From assembly GCA_022836615.1 (NCBI GenBank), contig MU405295.1, forward strand, positions 1 through 64,000: 64,000 nt of DNA. The letters are read 5' to 3'. Below the pieces are notes generated by a model. It did not search any database and had not been told where the DNA came from. It worked only from the letters and a program-made list of their open reading frames with translations. Origin of the DNA: Annulohypoxylon bovei var. microspora. Taxonomy: Eukaryota; Ascomycota; Sordariomycetes; Xylariales; Hypoxylaceae. The first letter of the stretch is position 1. The number at the start of each line of letters is the position of its first letter. Shown piece by piece: positions 36,882 through 47,638 of this stretch. Made by a program: the position numbers and the translations under genes.

Positions 36882-37957
36882 ACACGAGGTCCCCGTCGAA
36901 ACGGGAACACACACCCCGATTTCGAAATCCGAAGTTTAACCGTGAACCGATGGTTCGATTCCCGGTCTTATTCTTTTTTTACGCTCGCGGCCGGCGGCGG
37001 GGGTTTCCTCGGGCCGCTGCCGCGCCCCTCGCAAACCCCCGCCGCCGGCTGCTCGCTATTAATTACCTACTTTACCCTTTATACGCTGTTGCCTTGTACG
37101 CTGCCCCCCCGGCCCGCCCCGGCCTCCCCCCCATACGCTGCCACCCCCATACGCTGCCACCTCCGTACGCTGCTACCCCCGTACGCTACGCTACCCTGGC
37201 CTCCCGTTGGTTTTTGCTTCGTATGCCCCGGCCCCGTACGCCCCAGCCCCGTACCTTCCCTCCCCGGTACGCTGCTACCCCCGTACGTTACACAACGCTG
37301 CCCCCCCTTCGCTCCAGCTCCGTACACTACCCTAATCCCCCGTACGATACCCTGCCCTCCCGTAAGCTCCCACCTCCGTACGCTGCCACCCCCGTACGCT
37401 CTGCCTCCGTATACCACCTTAATCCCCCGTACGTTACCACCCCGGTACGCCCCGGCCATATACGCTCCCTTGGCCACCCGTTTACACCCGCTTCGTACGT
37501 TACCTTATCCTCCCGTACGCTACCTTGCCCCCCGTACGCTGCCACCCCCGTACGCTGCCTTACCCTGCCCCCCCGTACGTTCCGTTCCCCGTACGCTCCG
37601 TCCCCCGGCCCCCCCGTACGATATGTTATCTTTTCCTTATCCTTCAAATCGGACCTTCGAACCGGTACGATAACCGGTTCAAAAGGTGGTTCAAAAGGTG
37701 GTTCAAAAGGTGGTTCGAAAGGTGGTTAGCCTGGTGGTTAAAGGTGGGTACTTTGGAGCGATGCACCTAATCAAATATGCGAGTAAAGTTTTTAACCAAT
37801 CAAACCCCATCAAAAAGATTGAACTGCCACACATTGACCTTTCAAGCCACGTTCCCCAGACCTTCGCCACAGTTTTCGAATTTATTAATTAATTAATTCT
37901 TTTATTCATTTTTTTCCATTTGAAACCAACGACATAAAGACCCTTTAAATCGGGGCA
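36882..37957 (-). mobile_element. Helentron-like element of a second, related family
   Basis: Read on the minus strand it starts near GCCCCGATTTAAAGGG (subterminal motif, 37947-37955 on plus) and carries TTGATTAGGTGCAT (37761-37774), shared with the first family. It then has a 12-bp repeat ACCTTTTGAACC (about 37674-37735) and a long minisatellite of AGCGTACGGGGG-type units (about 37090-37620). It ends with GGTTCGATTCC in a stem-loop (read on plus, 36952-36962), AAATCGGGG and a terminal hairpin with 8-bp stem (36889-36908) followed by CTCGTGT. The layout equals the first family although most of the sequence differs. Pro-rich open frames across the minisatellite are repeat by-products. The element is nearly free of RIP-like change. 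Confidence 0.6.
37090..37620. repeat. CCCGTACGCTGCCA-type minisatellite inside the second-family element
   Basis: Dozens of degenerate units built on CCCCGTACGCT(G)CCAC. It is strongly strand-biased (C-rich on plus, G-rich on minus), like the minisatellite of the first family. Confidence 0.7.
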
Positions 37958-40290
37958 AAGAATAATTTTTAAAAAGTAAATTAAAGTTTATTAAAAATAT
38001 ATAAAATTAATTTTATATATAATAATAATAATAAAATTAAATGTAATATATATTATAATATAATTATTATATTATTTATTAAATTTAAGTTTATAATATT
38101 TAAATGTAATAAATTAAATAATTAAATATTTATATATTATAAGGTTTTTTTATATTAAATATAAAAATAAAAAAATAAATTTATAAATATTTTAAATTTT
38201 AAATAATGTTTTATTTATAAATAATTTTAAAATTTAAAAATTATTTTATAAATATATTATTTCGTTTTATAACGGAATTATAATTTAAAAAACAATGTAT
38301 TAAAAAATCGTTTTAATTTTAATTATTAAAATTAAATTAATTACGGTATTAAATATAATTAAAAAAATAATAATTTTTAAACGATTTTTTAAAATTATAT
38401 AAATAAATTTAAAATTAATATAAAAATTTTTTAATAATAATTAATAAACGATTAAACTTATAATAAGTAATAAAAAAAAATTAATATAAAATTATAATAT
38501 ATTAATATATATAACATATAATTAAAATAAAAATATATAAAAAGTATTTTTAAAATGTTATATTTTTTAATAAATAAAATATTAATAAATAAATTTATTA
38601 AAAACTTTTTTAAATAAACGTTTAAATATTTTAAAATATTATTTAATTTATAAAATGTTTATAATTTAATTAAAATTATAAATTAAAAATTAAAAGATTA
38701 ATTTAATTAAATTTAAAAAGTAATATTAATTTATATAATTATTAATTATAAAAATAACGAAGTATTTTTATAATAACTTTTAAAATAAATTTACGAATAA
38801 ATAAATTAATTAATTATAAAATTAATAAATTTTATAAAAAATTATTTAATTTAAATATATTATTTAATTGTTAAAAAATTAAATTAATAATTATTATTAA
38901 ATTTATTTTTATTATTATTTTTATTTAAATTAAATTTATCGTTAATACGATTAATATTTTTTTATATTAACGGATTATATAAAATGGTTTTTATTATTAT
39001 TATAAAATAAATAATATTTTATTATAAATAATTAACGTTAATTAATTAATAAATATTAAAAAATAAAGTTTATTTTTTTTTTATTAATTTAAGTTTAAAT
39101 AAATTAAAAAGTAAATAAAATTATTATTTAAAGTTTAAAAATTATTAATTAATATAATTTAACACGTTATTAAATTTAAAAATAAACATTTATAATATTT
39201 TATATAAATGTTTTAATATATATTATTAATATTAAATCTTTAAATTAATTATATTATAATATATTTTTAACGATTTATTAATAAAAGTATTACGAATATA
39301 ATTTAAATAAAGTTTAACACGTTATTTAACTTTTTCGAAACGAATATAATGCGTGGAAATAAAAAATTTTAAATGGTTTTTACGATTTTTTTTATTTTTT
39401 AAAAAATAAAAAAATAAAATAATAAATATAATATTAAAATTAACGGTTAATATAAAGTTAATTTTATTAATTTAAAATATAACGGGTATAAAATTAATTA
39501 ATATATTAATTAATAAATTATTAAAATTATTAAAATTATTAATTTAAAAAATAATAAATATAAAATTAAATTAATTATTAACGGGTAAATTTAAATTATT
39601 TATTTTATTAATATTTAAATTATAATTTCTTTTAATATATTATTTATTAAAAAAACTTAAAATGTAATTTTTAAAAAAAATATATAATGTAAAAAAATCA
39701 CGTATAACGAAACGAAAAAATCGTATAAAATTATTTAATATTTTATTTTTATAAATGTAAATAATATGTTTTTATTTACGTTTTTTTAATTCACGTTTAT
39801 TTAATTTATTTATATTTATAATTATTATATAAATTAATTATTTAAATATATAATTTTTAAATTTAATATAAATAATTAAATTTATTATTACGAAATAAAT
39901 ATAATTAATTAAAAAAAAATTAAATTTAAAAAATTAATAATTAAAAAAATTTATTTTTATATATTTATTAAAAGAAAATATAAATTATAATAATTTTTAT
40001 AACATTTATAAAATTATTTATAATTAAATTAACGATTATTATATAAATAATTTTAAATAAATTATTCCATGCGTAAAAATAATTATTTAATTATTAATTA
40101 ATTTATAAAAAAATAAATAATTTAATTTAATATAACGCGGGGATTAAAGTTAAAAAAAAATAAACATTTATTAATTATTTTATTTATTACTTTATATATA
40201 ACACATTTAAAGCTATAATATAAGGTTTAATAAAATAATTAATTTATTAAGGAAATTAATTTAATTAAAGGATGTGTTACGAAAATTTAA
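37958..40290. repeat. AT-rich RIP-like DNA up to the compartment border
   Basis: About 2.3 kb of A/T-dominated DNA without genes. It ends abruptly near 40260-40310, where ordinary intergenic composition begins. Confidence 0.6.
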
Positions 40291-40645
40291 CTATCATGTG
40301 ATATAATCATTTGAGCTTAGGTATTTATTGCTGATCTTATTTTAAAGAGCGAAGTTTCCTTTACATTTAATAATTCATTCCTTTCATCATATAATAGATC
40401 TGGCATCTTAAAGTGATTATGTAATAATTGTTGTTGTTTATTATCTACCCCCTTCTGCGTCTAGGTTATTTCGACTTTGTCCAGATGTATTTTCGTTTCG
40501 GACAAGAGCAACGATTTAGGCAGAGCTATAGAACCCGACGATACTTATGTCGTCGTTACTCATACTCATCCAACTTCCTAGCATGATCGTGTTCGTAAAC
40601 GACACGAGTTCGTTCGAGGAAGCAGGGTTTATAGCAGCAGCATCC
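40291..40645. other. Intergenic, border of the gene-rich compartment
   Basis: Unique-looking sequence downstream of the F-box gene, presumably its 3' untranslated region. No gene is seen on either strand; the overlapping plus-strand frame from 40547 is a shadow of the F-box gene. Confidence 0.5.
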
Positions 40646-42355
40646 TCAAAACCGAACGATAGTAACCTTCCCATCGAAGTCCTCGCCCACAACCCATCGC
40701 TCGTCGCCCATTATCTTCCCCTTCCTCAGCAACTCCTTCCACATCCCATCCTCGAACCTGACCTCGGCCAGCTCCTCTTCCGCCTCTCCCGAGCCGCCGT
40801 CGCGCTCCTCCTGGACGCTGATCTTGGGGAGCACGAACGACGACAGCGCCTCCATCATGAAGCACTGTCTCGCCACGACCCGGACGCCGGCGCCGGCGTC
40901 CACCACGTCGCTCACGGTCAGGTACGGGAACTCCTCGTGGCGCCAGCAGGGCGCCAGGCCTGGCCAGGTCGCGCTGCCGCTGCCGCTGCCGTCCGAGCCC
41001 GGCGGCCGGTTTCCGAGGATGCGGGACAGCGAGCCGGCGCGCGGGCAGAAGCTCATGAAGATGTTGCCGTCGGCGCAGCACTCGTCGAACCAGAGCGGCC
41101 CGGTGCCCGAGAAGGGGATCCCCGTGCAGCGCACCCGGTGGTGGCGCGGCTGCGTCTCGCTCGCCTGCTGACCCACGAGCCAGCGGTGGTCTTCCTCGTG
41201 GACGTACACGTTCGCGTCGTCGAGCAGGATCTCGCGGAAGGACGGCGTGCCGCCCTGTCGCAGGTTCATGAAGTCCAGATCTAGAGTCGAGAACTTGTTG
41301 ACGACCGTCGGTCCCTGTTCGCTGGAGTCGGGGGCGGGTTTCTTAGCCCCGGGCGGGTCGAGCGAGGGCCGGTAGGCGGACGGCTTGGAGATGTCCCAGA
41401 TGGTGAGCTCTTCTATGGGGATGATGGTCCAGGATGAAGGGATCTGCTGCCATAGGTAGAGCGCGTAGTGGGTAGATGTGTGAGCAGAGAAGAACCGGTC
41501 GTCGCTGTCGAGCGGGAGGCCGAGGGAGTGGATTTTCCATTCCGAGCGGAACGTGATGTGCCAAGCAGGGTTTCCCTCCGATGGTGAGGGGAGAGTGCTT
41601 GAAGATGACTGCCGAAGCACGTCAAATGCGGTAGCAAAATGGCGATGCGCTATCACCAGATTTACTGATTGAAAGGGGTTGCGCTCGCACCACTCGATAA
41701 TTAACAAGCCGCAGGTAAGTCGTAAGCGCCGGATAGTTTTATCCGAGGCATCGAAAGGAACAGGGAATCGATGTCTAGTCTCTAAGTCATACGCGATATG
41801 TTGCCCCGAAATAGCTTCTTGATACACCAAGAGCCCATCATCCATAGTCCAGGTCGGGTCCTTATCTTGGAAGATAGCGGTGTTGTCGTTCCATGTCAGC
41901 CAGCGATCCCACGGCTTGACACCTTTGAACGGACCATTTCTACCGATAGATTCCTGCATGACATCGACCTTCTCGACTAGTCGCGGCTTTGCAGACCGCA
42001 GGTAGAAGTATCTTCTTGCTACCTGGGCAAAGATGCGAGTCCAATCCGGTTTATCACCCTGTTCCTCGGCGGCTAGCCGCATTTCGCGGGAACGTGGGAA
42101 ATGCCATCGCATGAAATTCCACGAGGCGTCCACATTTGTAAAAGCTTTGAACCACTGCCGGCTCACTCGGCGACAGAGCACACAATCTTGGGGGGAGAGG
42201 TAGGAGCTTATAAGGAGGAATATATCACTTGGTAAATCTGTCAAGTCTTTGACTTTGTCATCGTTATTTATGTTGTTGATAACAACTTTGGAGCTATCAT
42301 GATCCTTGATAGTAAGATGGCCGAGACTGAGCTCGGTGCTATTGTGTGTGTTCAT
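40646..42355 (-). CDS. F-box domain protein
   Basis: An intronless 569-residue protein. An F-box lies at about residues 37-82 (LTDLPSDIFLLISSYLSPQD, then CRRVSRQW), the part that binds Skp1 in SCF ubiquitin ligases. The rest has no repeat or motif I recognise, so the substrate is unknown. The C-terminal third contains acidic and Gly/Ser-rich stretches. The ATG chosen is the first in the frame. In fungi, F-box proteins of this type are numerous and diverse, so no gene name is given. It is the first gene after the AT-rich compartment, with its 3' end facing it, and is followed upstream by the dehydrogenase gene on the same strand. Confidence 0.85.
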   Translation of the reverse strand: MNTHNSTELSLGHLTIKDHDSSKVVINNINNDDKVKDLTDLPSDIFLLISSYLSPQDCVLCRRVSRQWFKAFTNVDASWNFMRWHFPRSREMRLAAEEQGDKPDWTRIFAQVARRYFYLRSAKPRLVEKVDVMQESIGRNGPFKGVKPWDRWLTWNDNTAIFQDKDPTWTMDDGLLVYQEAISGQHIAYDLETRHRFPVPFDASDKTIRRLRLTCGLLIIEWCERNPFQSVNLVIAHRHFATAFDVLRQSSSSTLPSPSEGNPAWHITFRSEWKIHSLGLPLDSDDRFFSAHTSTHYALYLWQQIPSSWTIIPIEELTIWDISKPSAYRPSLDPPGAKKPAPDSSEQGPTVVNKFSTLDLDFMNLRQGGTPSFREILLDDANVYVHEEDHRWLVGQQASETQPRHHRVRCTGIPFSGTGPLWFDECCADGNIFMSFCPRAGSLSRILGNRPPGSDGSGSGSATWPGLAPCWRHEEFPYLTVSDVVDAGAGVRVVARQCFMMEALSSFVLPKISVQEERDGGSGEAEEELAEVRFEDGMWKELLRKGKIMGDERWVVGEDFDGKVTIVRF

Positions 42356-42920
42356 TGTTCATAATTGTTGTCTGATTTGATGGATGAAATAGAGGAGAGG
42401 ATTCGATATGTACCTAGGTACTTAGTAATACGTCATTTATAGGTGGTATGTGGCGAGACCCGACGGGAAGGTGCATTTGAATCGGCTATAAGCCACCGCA
42501 CTTTACGGTGAGGACTTCCTTCACAAACGCCGGGGCCGATCGATGCAGTTTAAAGGGACAATCAGGTACCTACTGATAATTACTTACATAATATCAAGCC
42601 ATAGTTATATGAACTCTGCAAGGACAAATTAGAGCTTGATATAAGGGCATAGATTAGATATTTAGCACAGATACTCGTATAAATCAGCAGGAAATATTAC
42701 CCCTGAACTTTGATTGGTAACTCATTATCCCCCTAAACCTCTTTTCTCACCATCAGTATCATCTCCAAGCAATAGCAATTACTACCAATGCAAAGTGAAT
42801 TATTTATCTCATTCTACCTTATAGCATAGAACAGCACGCCAAACCATTGCCTCACGTACATATATACATCCATCCATCCACAGTATCACATTTCAACCCA
42901 ATTTTCACCTGGCATCCCTC
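42356..42920. other. Intergenic between the F-box and dehydrogenase genes
   Basis: Promoter of the F-box gene and 3' flank of the dehydrogenase gene. A pyrimidine-rich stretch and CATCCATCCATCCA near 42869-42882 are present; no gene or clear site is recognised. Confidence 0.4.
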
Positions 42921-44654
42921 CTAACTATGCGTCGGCATAGCCACGTCCGCCTTCCGCGAAATCGCGTCGGCGCTCGACCACATGGCCGTGACGGTCTTCT
43001 GCTGGGTGTAGAAGTTGACGCCGGGCCTGCCGTAGAAGGTGTTCGCGCCGCCTCCCGCGACGCTCTTCTTGTTGCCGGTGAACGAGAACATGGGCAGCGG
43101 CACGGGGATCGGCACGTTGATGCCCACCTGCCCGGCCTCGATGTTGCGCCTGAACGTCTCCGCCGTCGCCCCCGACCGCGTGAAGATGGCCGTGCCGTTG
43201 CCGTACTCGTTGCCGTTGACCAGCTCGATCGCCTCATCCAGCGTGTCCACGTTCAGGGTCACTAGGACCGGCCCGAACACCTCTTCCTTATAGCACTTCA
43301 TGTCCGGCGTCACATTGCTGATGATGGTCGGGGCGATCCAGTTCCCGTTGGGGTACTTAGCCGGCTTGAATCCGCGCCCGTCCAACAGAATTGTCGCGCC
43401 CTCCTCCTCGGCGCTGGCGATCAAGCTCTCGATTCGCTCTTTGCTCTGTGGCGAGATGATGGGGCCCAGATCCGCACCCTCCTCGAAACCGCCGTTGACC
43501 TGGAGCTTCTTGGCGCTCTCTGCCAGCTCCGTCAGCCATTCCTTGGTCTCGCCGACCATGACCAGCGTGCTGAGGGCCATGCACCTCTGGCCGGCAGCGC
43601 CGAAAGCGGCTCCCGAGACGGCGTTGATGAAGTGGTTCTTGTTGGCGTCTTGCATGACAACGCCGTGGTTCTTGGCACCGAGGTTGGCTTGCACCCTCTT
43701 GCCGTTCGCAGACCCGCGGGAAAATATGTACTCGCCCGCCTTGTTGCCCCCCACAAAGCTGATAGCCTTGATCTCCGGAGCGTCCAGGATGAAATCCACC
43801 GTCCGGTGCGCACCGTGAACCACGTTGATCACGCCGTCAGGGAAACCGGCTTTCTTCGCCAACTCGACCAGGATCATGGACGCGCCGGGATCTCTCTCGG
43901 AGGGCTTCAGGATCATCGTGTTGCCTGTCACCGTGGCGATGGGGATGCACCACAGCGGGATCATAGCGGGGAAGTTGAACGGGCAGATAGCGGCCACGAC
44001 GCCCAGCGGCTCCCTGTAGCTCCTCGTCTCCATGTCCTTGGCGACCTCGAGCAGCTCGCCCTTCAGCAGCTCCGGGGCGGCGCACGCGGCCTCGGCGACC
44101 TGCAGGCCCCTCAGCACGTCGCCCTTGGCGTCGGCGAACGTCTTGCCCTGCTCCAGCGTGATGCTCGCGGCCAGGCGGTCCCAGTTCTCGCGGATGAGGG
44201 CCACGAACTTGAACATGATCTGCTGCCTCGCGAGCACGCTCGTGGCCTTCCACGCGGGGAACGCCTTCTGCGCGCTGTCGACCGCCGCCCGCAGCTCCGC
44301 GTCCGTGTTCTGCGGCACGCGCGTCACCAGGTTGTTGGTGGCGGGGTCGCGCAGCTCGATGAACTTGTCCGCCTTGCTGGCCACGAACTCGTTGTCGATG
44401 AAGTACGGCGTGTCCTCCGGCTTCGCGATCCGCTCGTGCGTCGTCGGGAAGCTCGTCGCCGTCGACGCCAGCGCGCTGTAGGGCCGCAGGTGCTGGGCGG
44501 TGGCCGCTATACGCCTGGCTGCCGTTGCTCTGGACGCCATTCTCGATGTCACGGTATGAGGGGATGTGGTAGAGGTAGAAGTAGAGTACGAGAGACGAGT
44601 GGCGGTGCGGCCTGCGCTGGCAGTGATGCTTCGCGTGCGTGCGAGACGGTGCAT
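42921..44654 (-). CDS. Methylmalonate-semialdehyde dehydrogenase, mitochondrial
   Basis: A 577-residue ALDH-superfamily enzyme without introns. It converts methylmalonate semialdehyde (valine and pyrimidine breakdown) to propionyl-CoA with NAD+ and CoA. Seen: an Arg/Ser/Thr-rich N terminus of about 60 residues, typical of a mitochondrial presequence; PFNFP with Asn227; the NAD-binding region ISFVGG (about 299-303); and the catalytic Cys358 in GQRCMA. Where most ALDHs have the general-base Glu in ELGGK, this one has NLGAKNH, which is characteristic of the CoA-dependent MMSDH family. EVFGPV and the C-terminal GRPGVNFYTQQKTVT are also as expected. A second in-frame Met (residue 39) could be the true start; either choice leaves a plausible presequence. 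Codon use is GC-rich. Confidence 0.93.
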   Translation of the reverse strand: MHRLARTRSITASAGRTATRLSYSTSTSTTSPHTVTSRMASRATAARRIAATAQHLRPYSALASTATSFPTTHERIAKPEDTPYFIDNEFVASKADKFIELRDPATNNLVTRVPQNTDAELRAAVDSAQKAFPAWKATSVLARQQIMFKFVALIRENWDRLAASITLEQGKTFADAKGDVLRGLQVAEAACAAPELLKGELLEVAKDMETRSYREPLGVVAAICPFNFPAMIPLWCIPIATVTGNTMILKPSERDPGASMILVELAKKAGFPDGVINVVHGAHRTVDFILDAPEIKAISFVGGNKAGEYIFSRGSANGKRVQANLGAKNHGVVMQDANKNHFINAVSGAAFGAAGQRCMALSTLVMVGETKEWLTELAESAKKLQVNGGFEEGADLGPIISPQSKERIESLIASAEEEGATILLDGRGFKPAKYPNGNWIAPTIISNVTPDMKCYKEEVFGPVLVTLNVDTLDEAIELVNGNEYGNGTAIFTRSGATAETFRRNIEAGQVGINVPIPVPLPMFSFTGNKKSVAGGGANTFYGRPGVNFYTQQKTVTAMWSSADAISRKADVAMPTHS

Positions 44655-45392
44655 GATGAACTGCCGATAACCAGGTCCTCGGTAAGGAATAACTGGTACC
44701 TAGATCAAATACTACTCAATTCGATAGAAACGAAACCCCTTTTCTTATGGATGCCACTGGATAAAGAACCATCCACCGGAGCATATGTTTGTCCCGGGAG
44801 GGAAGGATAGCGTTATCGGGGTGGCCATCACCGAGATCTATTCTTTAACAAAGAGATCGGATTGGATAGGAGGGGTAGCTGCTTCACCGTGGGAAGAAGT
44901 TACCGCTGCCAGCCGAAACCCCGAATACCGGATACACGGTACTGGGGTAAGCTGGGGTAGTTGCAATTACGTTATAAGCGGATGTACCTACCCAATCAAG
45001 TAAGCAAGAGGAACTCTATTTCGTATCGATACGTGCAAAAGTCACCCCGGGGCCCTATATAATTTACTAAGGTGATAGTTAAATATATAATAAGATCCAT
45101 GATAGTTAATAGGAGCTCAACTACCTAGTATTCAAGATGAGTGGGACAAGTGACTAAGAGACTGTAGTAATTTATACATAATATCTTAACGAGGATAAAT
45201 ATTGAAGCTTTAGTTACCAGATTCGATGTCAATTGACTAAACTACTAGTTAGCTCGAGTCAGCCGTCGTATCTATCCTATCCGATAGAATATGCTATCGT
45301 CATCGCACCCGTGCCAGTAGTGCGACGCCAATAACAATTGAAAGAATACAGTAAAGAGTATAGTCATATTCACACACCCGACGACCGGGTTA
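44655..45392. other. Intergenic, promoter side of the dehydrogenase gene
   Basis: Some 740 bp between the divergently placed start of the dehydrogenase gene and the 3' end of the V-ATPase gene. No gene, tRNA or repeat is recognised. Small open frames here lack coding features. Confidence 0.4.
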
Positions 45393-47018
45393 TTAGTTGC
45401 TCTCGAAGCTGTATTTGAGCCAGCCGCCAAGAGCTCGCAAGCTCTCCCATCGTACAGCCTCGTCTGAGTCTTGCATGAGCTCCATGATTCGAGCTTTCAA
45501 TCCCAGTTTCTCCAGTTGGTATCTTTTCTCCGGAACTTCCTTGACTAAGCATCCAACGTCGTTGCAAGCAATTGCAAGCACTGCCTTGTCGTTCTCCCAA
45601 GGCTTCTTCATAATATCTGCTAGTTTCCGTGGAATCTCGCCGTTCTCAAACTCAAGGATCTTCCTCGAATTCTCGGCCCAGAAAATTTCGTGACGGTGAG
45701 GTGGCGACCATCTTAGGTGTCCAGACTGGACTTCCGCGACGTACTCGTCAAAGGTGGTCTTAGTCTTCTGGTATTCTTCCAACATCTCCTTGAGCTGTTC
45801 AAGGTCCTCCAGCAAATCCGGGTCTGTGAGATGACGGCCACCGACATTTTGAAGTAAACCAGGAAGTCTAGCTAGAACGGCTGTAGGAAGTAGTGTAGAT
45901 GGGTTAGCTTCGAGGAGGTTGTATAGCGTCGATAGGAGGAGCCGCGTAGTCTTTTCCTTCGGCGAAAGTCGTAGTAGCTGAGTATATAATAGAATGATGT
46001 CGTATTCACTGTGGCCGTGTTAGTTGCAGTGGTTTAAATCTCAAGACGTTCAACTTCGTACTCATTTAGATCGTCACCGACGTCTTCTGCTTCAAAGCTC
46101 AGTTGCCATAGTACTAGTAGCACATGGTATAAAAGTTGCAGTCCAACTCCACCGCTGATACCCTCGAAACCGCCGCTTCTTGTAGTGGCATTCCCACTCC
46201 AGAGACTAGCCGAAGACTCGCCACCGACACCAGCCGCTTTTCGAAGGATTTCGATCAAGGGAGCAACAGTCTCGCTTCTTTGCTTCCAGAAGAGCTGTCG
46301 GGATGACCGCCCGTATAGAAGTGACGAGTATTCCATGACCGCAATGTCCTGTAGCCCTGCATCGTTGGAGTTCTTTACCAAGCCGCAAAGGTAGGTTAGT
46401 AAAAGTGGTAGAGCTTGTTCCGTCGCCGCGGACTCATCTCTTGAGTTGGCCATAAGTGTGGTCAGGACAGTAGAGGTGAGTAGAGGAATAGGATCTTCAG
46501 AGTTATTCGACCGCGCAAGTAAAGGCAGGAAATGCTGATACGGGTTCGAGTCCTTGAAAAGCGCTTTCGCTAAAGCCGGGACACCTAAGATGACGTTAGG
46601 ACATCGGGTTGCCACCGTAATAGATTTACGTAAACAGCAAACATAACAAGTACGATAGTCGCAAGCTCCTTAGTGTAGCTGCCTACCAAGGTAGGTAATA
46701 TGCAAGTTTGAGGTAAGACGCACCTTCAAGCAGGTCGCTAAGTAAGACCAAGATGTATTGAACGACATCGGAACGTTTGCTTGCCGACTCTAAGACACCA
46801 GCTGTGCCCGAGTGTCCAACAAACAGTATCCGGTAACCATCAAGGTCGCCCTCGACTACCTGTTTTCTCTGTTCCCTTTTTACTTTGTCGACGGCCCTTA
46901 TCTTGGCCAATTGAGCTTCTGTGATGGTGCCGGCCCTAGCTGCGCCATCCCATGGAATTGGCCGCTGACGGATGTTGTTCTGGAGCGAACCGAGGTAAGG
47001 AGGGGGATCGAGCGACAT
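45393..47018 (-). CDS. VMA13: V-type proton ATPase subunit H
   Basis: Three exons: 47018-46724, 46584-46062 and 46008-45393. They join to a 477-residue protein, the usual size. Introns of 139 and 53 nt have GT-AG borders with CTAAC branch sites a few bases before the acceptor. The joins restore DLLEGVPALAKALF and LNDEYDIILLYTQLLRLSP, as expected of the family. Subunit H sits at the base of the V1 sector of the vacuolar ATPase, activates the assembled pump and blocks ATP hydrolysis by free V1. It is an all-helical HEAT/armadillo-like protein. The C-terminal half contains the well-kept TTFDEYVAEVQSGHLRWSPP and the HEIFWAENSRKILEF stretch. The first intron donor is GTGCGT, the second GTACGA (unusual). 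Confidence 0.92.
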
Positions 47019-47638
47019 GATGGGAGTATGGAGGTCGGAAGGAGTTTATGTTGTCGACGTTGGAATACTCGAGCTGGAAGTGAGCTCAACTTGGCAGCGT
47101 AGTTGAAGCTAGAGCCTCTCGTATTATTTGAGTATTTAGGTATTGAAGCTAGATACCTAGGTAAGTGACTTTGATGGAAGCAGTTCTAAACTGCGCTGAG
47201 ATTGGTGTGTTTAGTTGTGACACAAGGCTTCTAAAGCTTGGGACGTTTCATTTGAGAAGCTGAAGGTCCCATGCGCCTTTTGCAGCGTTGCAATAAGCTA
47301 CCGGGTTAAGTGGGTCTTCCGTCATAGGCACATGTAACCGCCAACGTAACTGCCTGTAATATCTTGACTCTGAACTCAATAGCTACAAGCAGGTAGCTAC
47401 AAGCAGGTAGCTACAAGCAGGTAGCTACAAGCAGGTAGCTACAAGCAGGTAGCCACCTTATCTACCTAGATAGCCGAATAATATCTACCTAAATATATTT
47501 ACTTTTCCATTATCTGATGTCATTGGACTTTTTATGCATAATGATAGTGCACTCCTACTATTGACATTGGGGAAATGCGATGCATAGCCGGGTTTTGCAG
47601 ACTCCTGCCAGTCTAAGGTTGTATAGGGCTACACAGAA
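47019..47638. other. Intergenic between V-ATPase subunit H and Rieske genes
   Basis: Promoter of the subunit H gene and the 3' flank of the Rieske gene. It contains a 14-bp minisatellite, listed separately; nothing else is recognised. Confidence 0.4.
47381..47450. repeat. Minisatellite, five perfect copies of a 14-bp unit
   Basis: AGCTACAAGCAGGT is repeated five times without a mismatch, followed by AGCCACC, which looks like a decayed sixth unit. Confidence 0.95.

Noticed and set aside
36942..37729. Pro-rich open frames of 243-259 residues
   Set aside because: They run across a minisatellite (CCCGTACGCT units) and are open in several frames and on both strands, as expected for a repeat of this composition; no family features.
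288..40290. Mitochondrial DNA as explanation for the high AT content
   Set aside because: No mitochondrial genes, rRNA or tRNA are present, and transposon copies with C-to-T decay explain the composition.
40547..41284. 245-residue plus-strand frame opposite the F-box gene
   Set aside because: Shadow frame made by the biased third codon positions of the F-box gene.
43632..44810. 392-residue plus-strand frame opposite the dehydrogenase gene
   Set aside because: It is the shadow of a GC-rich real gene on the other strand (His/Arg/Leu-rich, no family).
47381..47450. CRISPR-like array
   Set aside because: The units are directly adjacent 14-mers with no spacers; it is a minisatellite.
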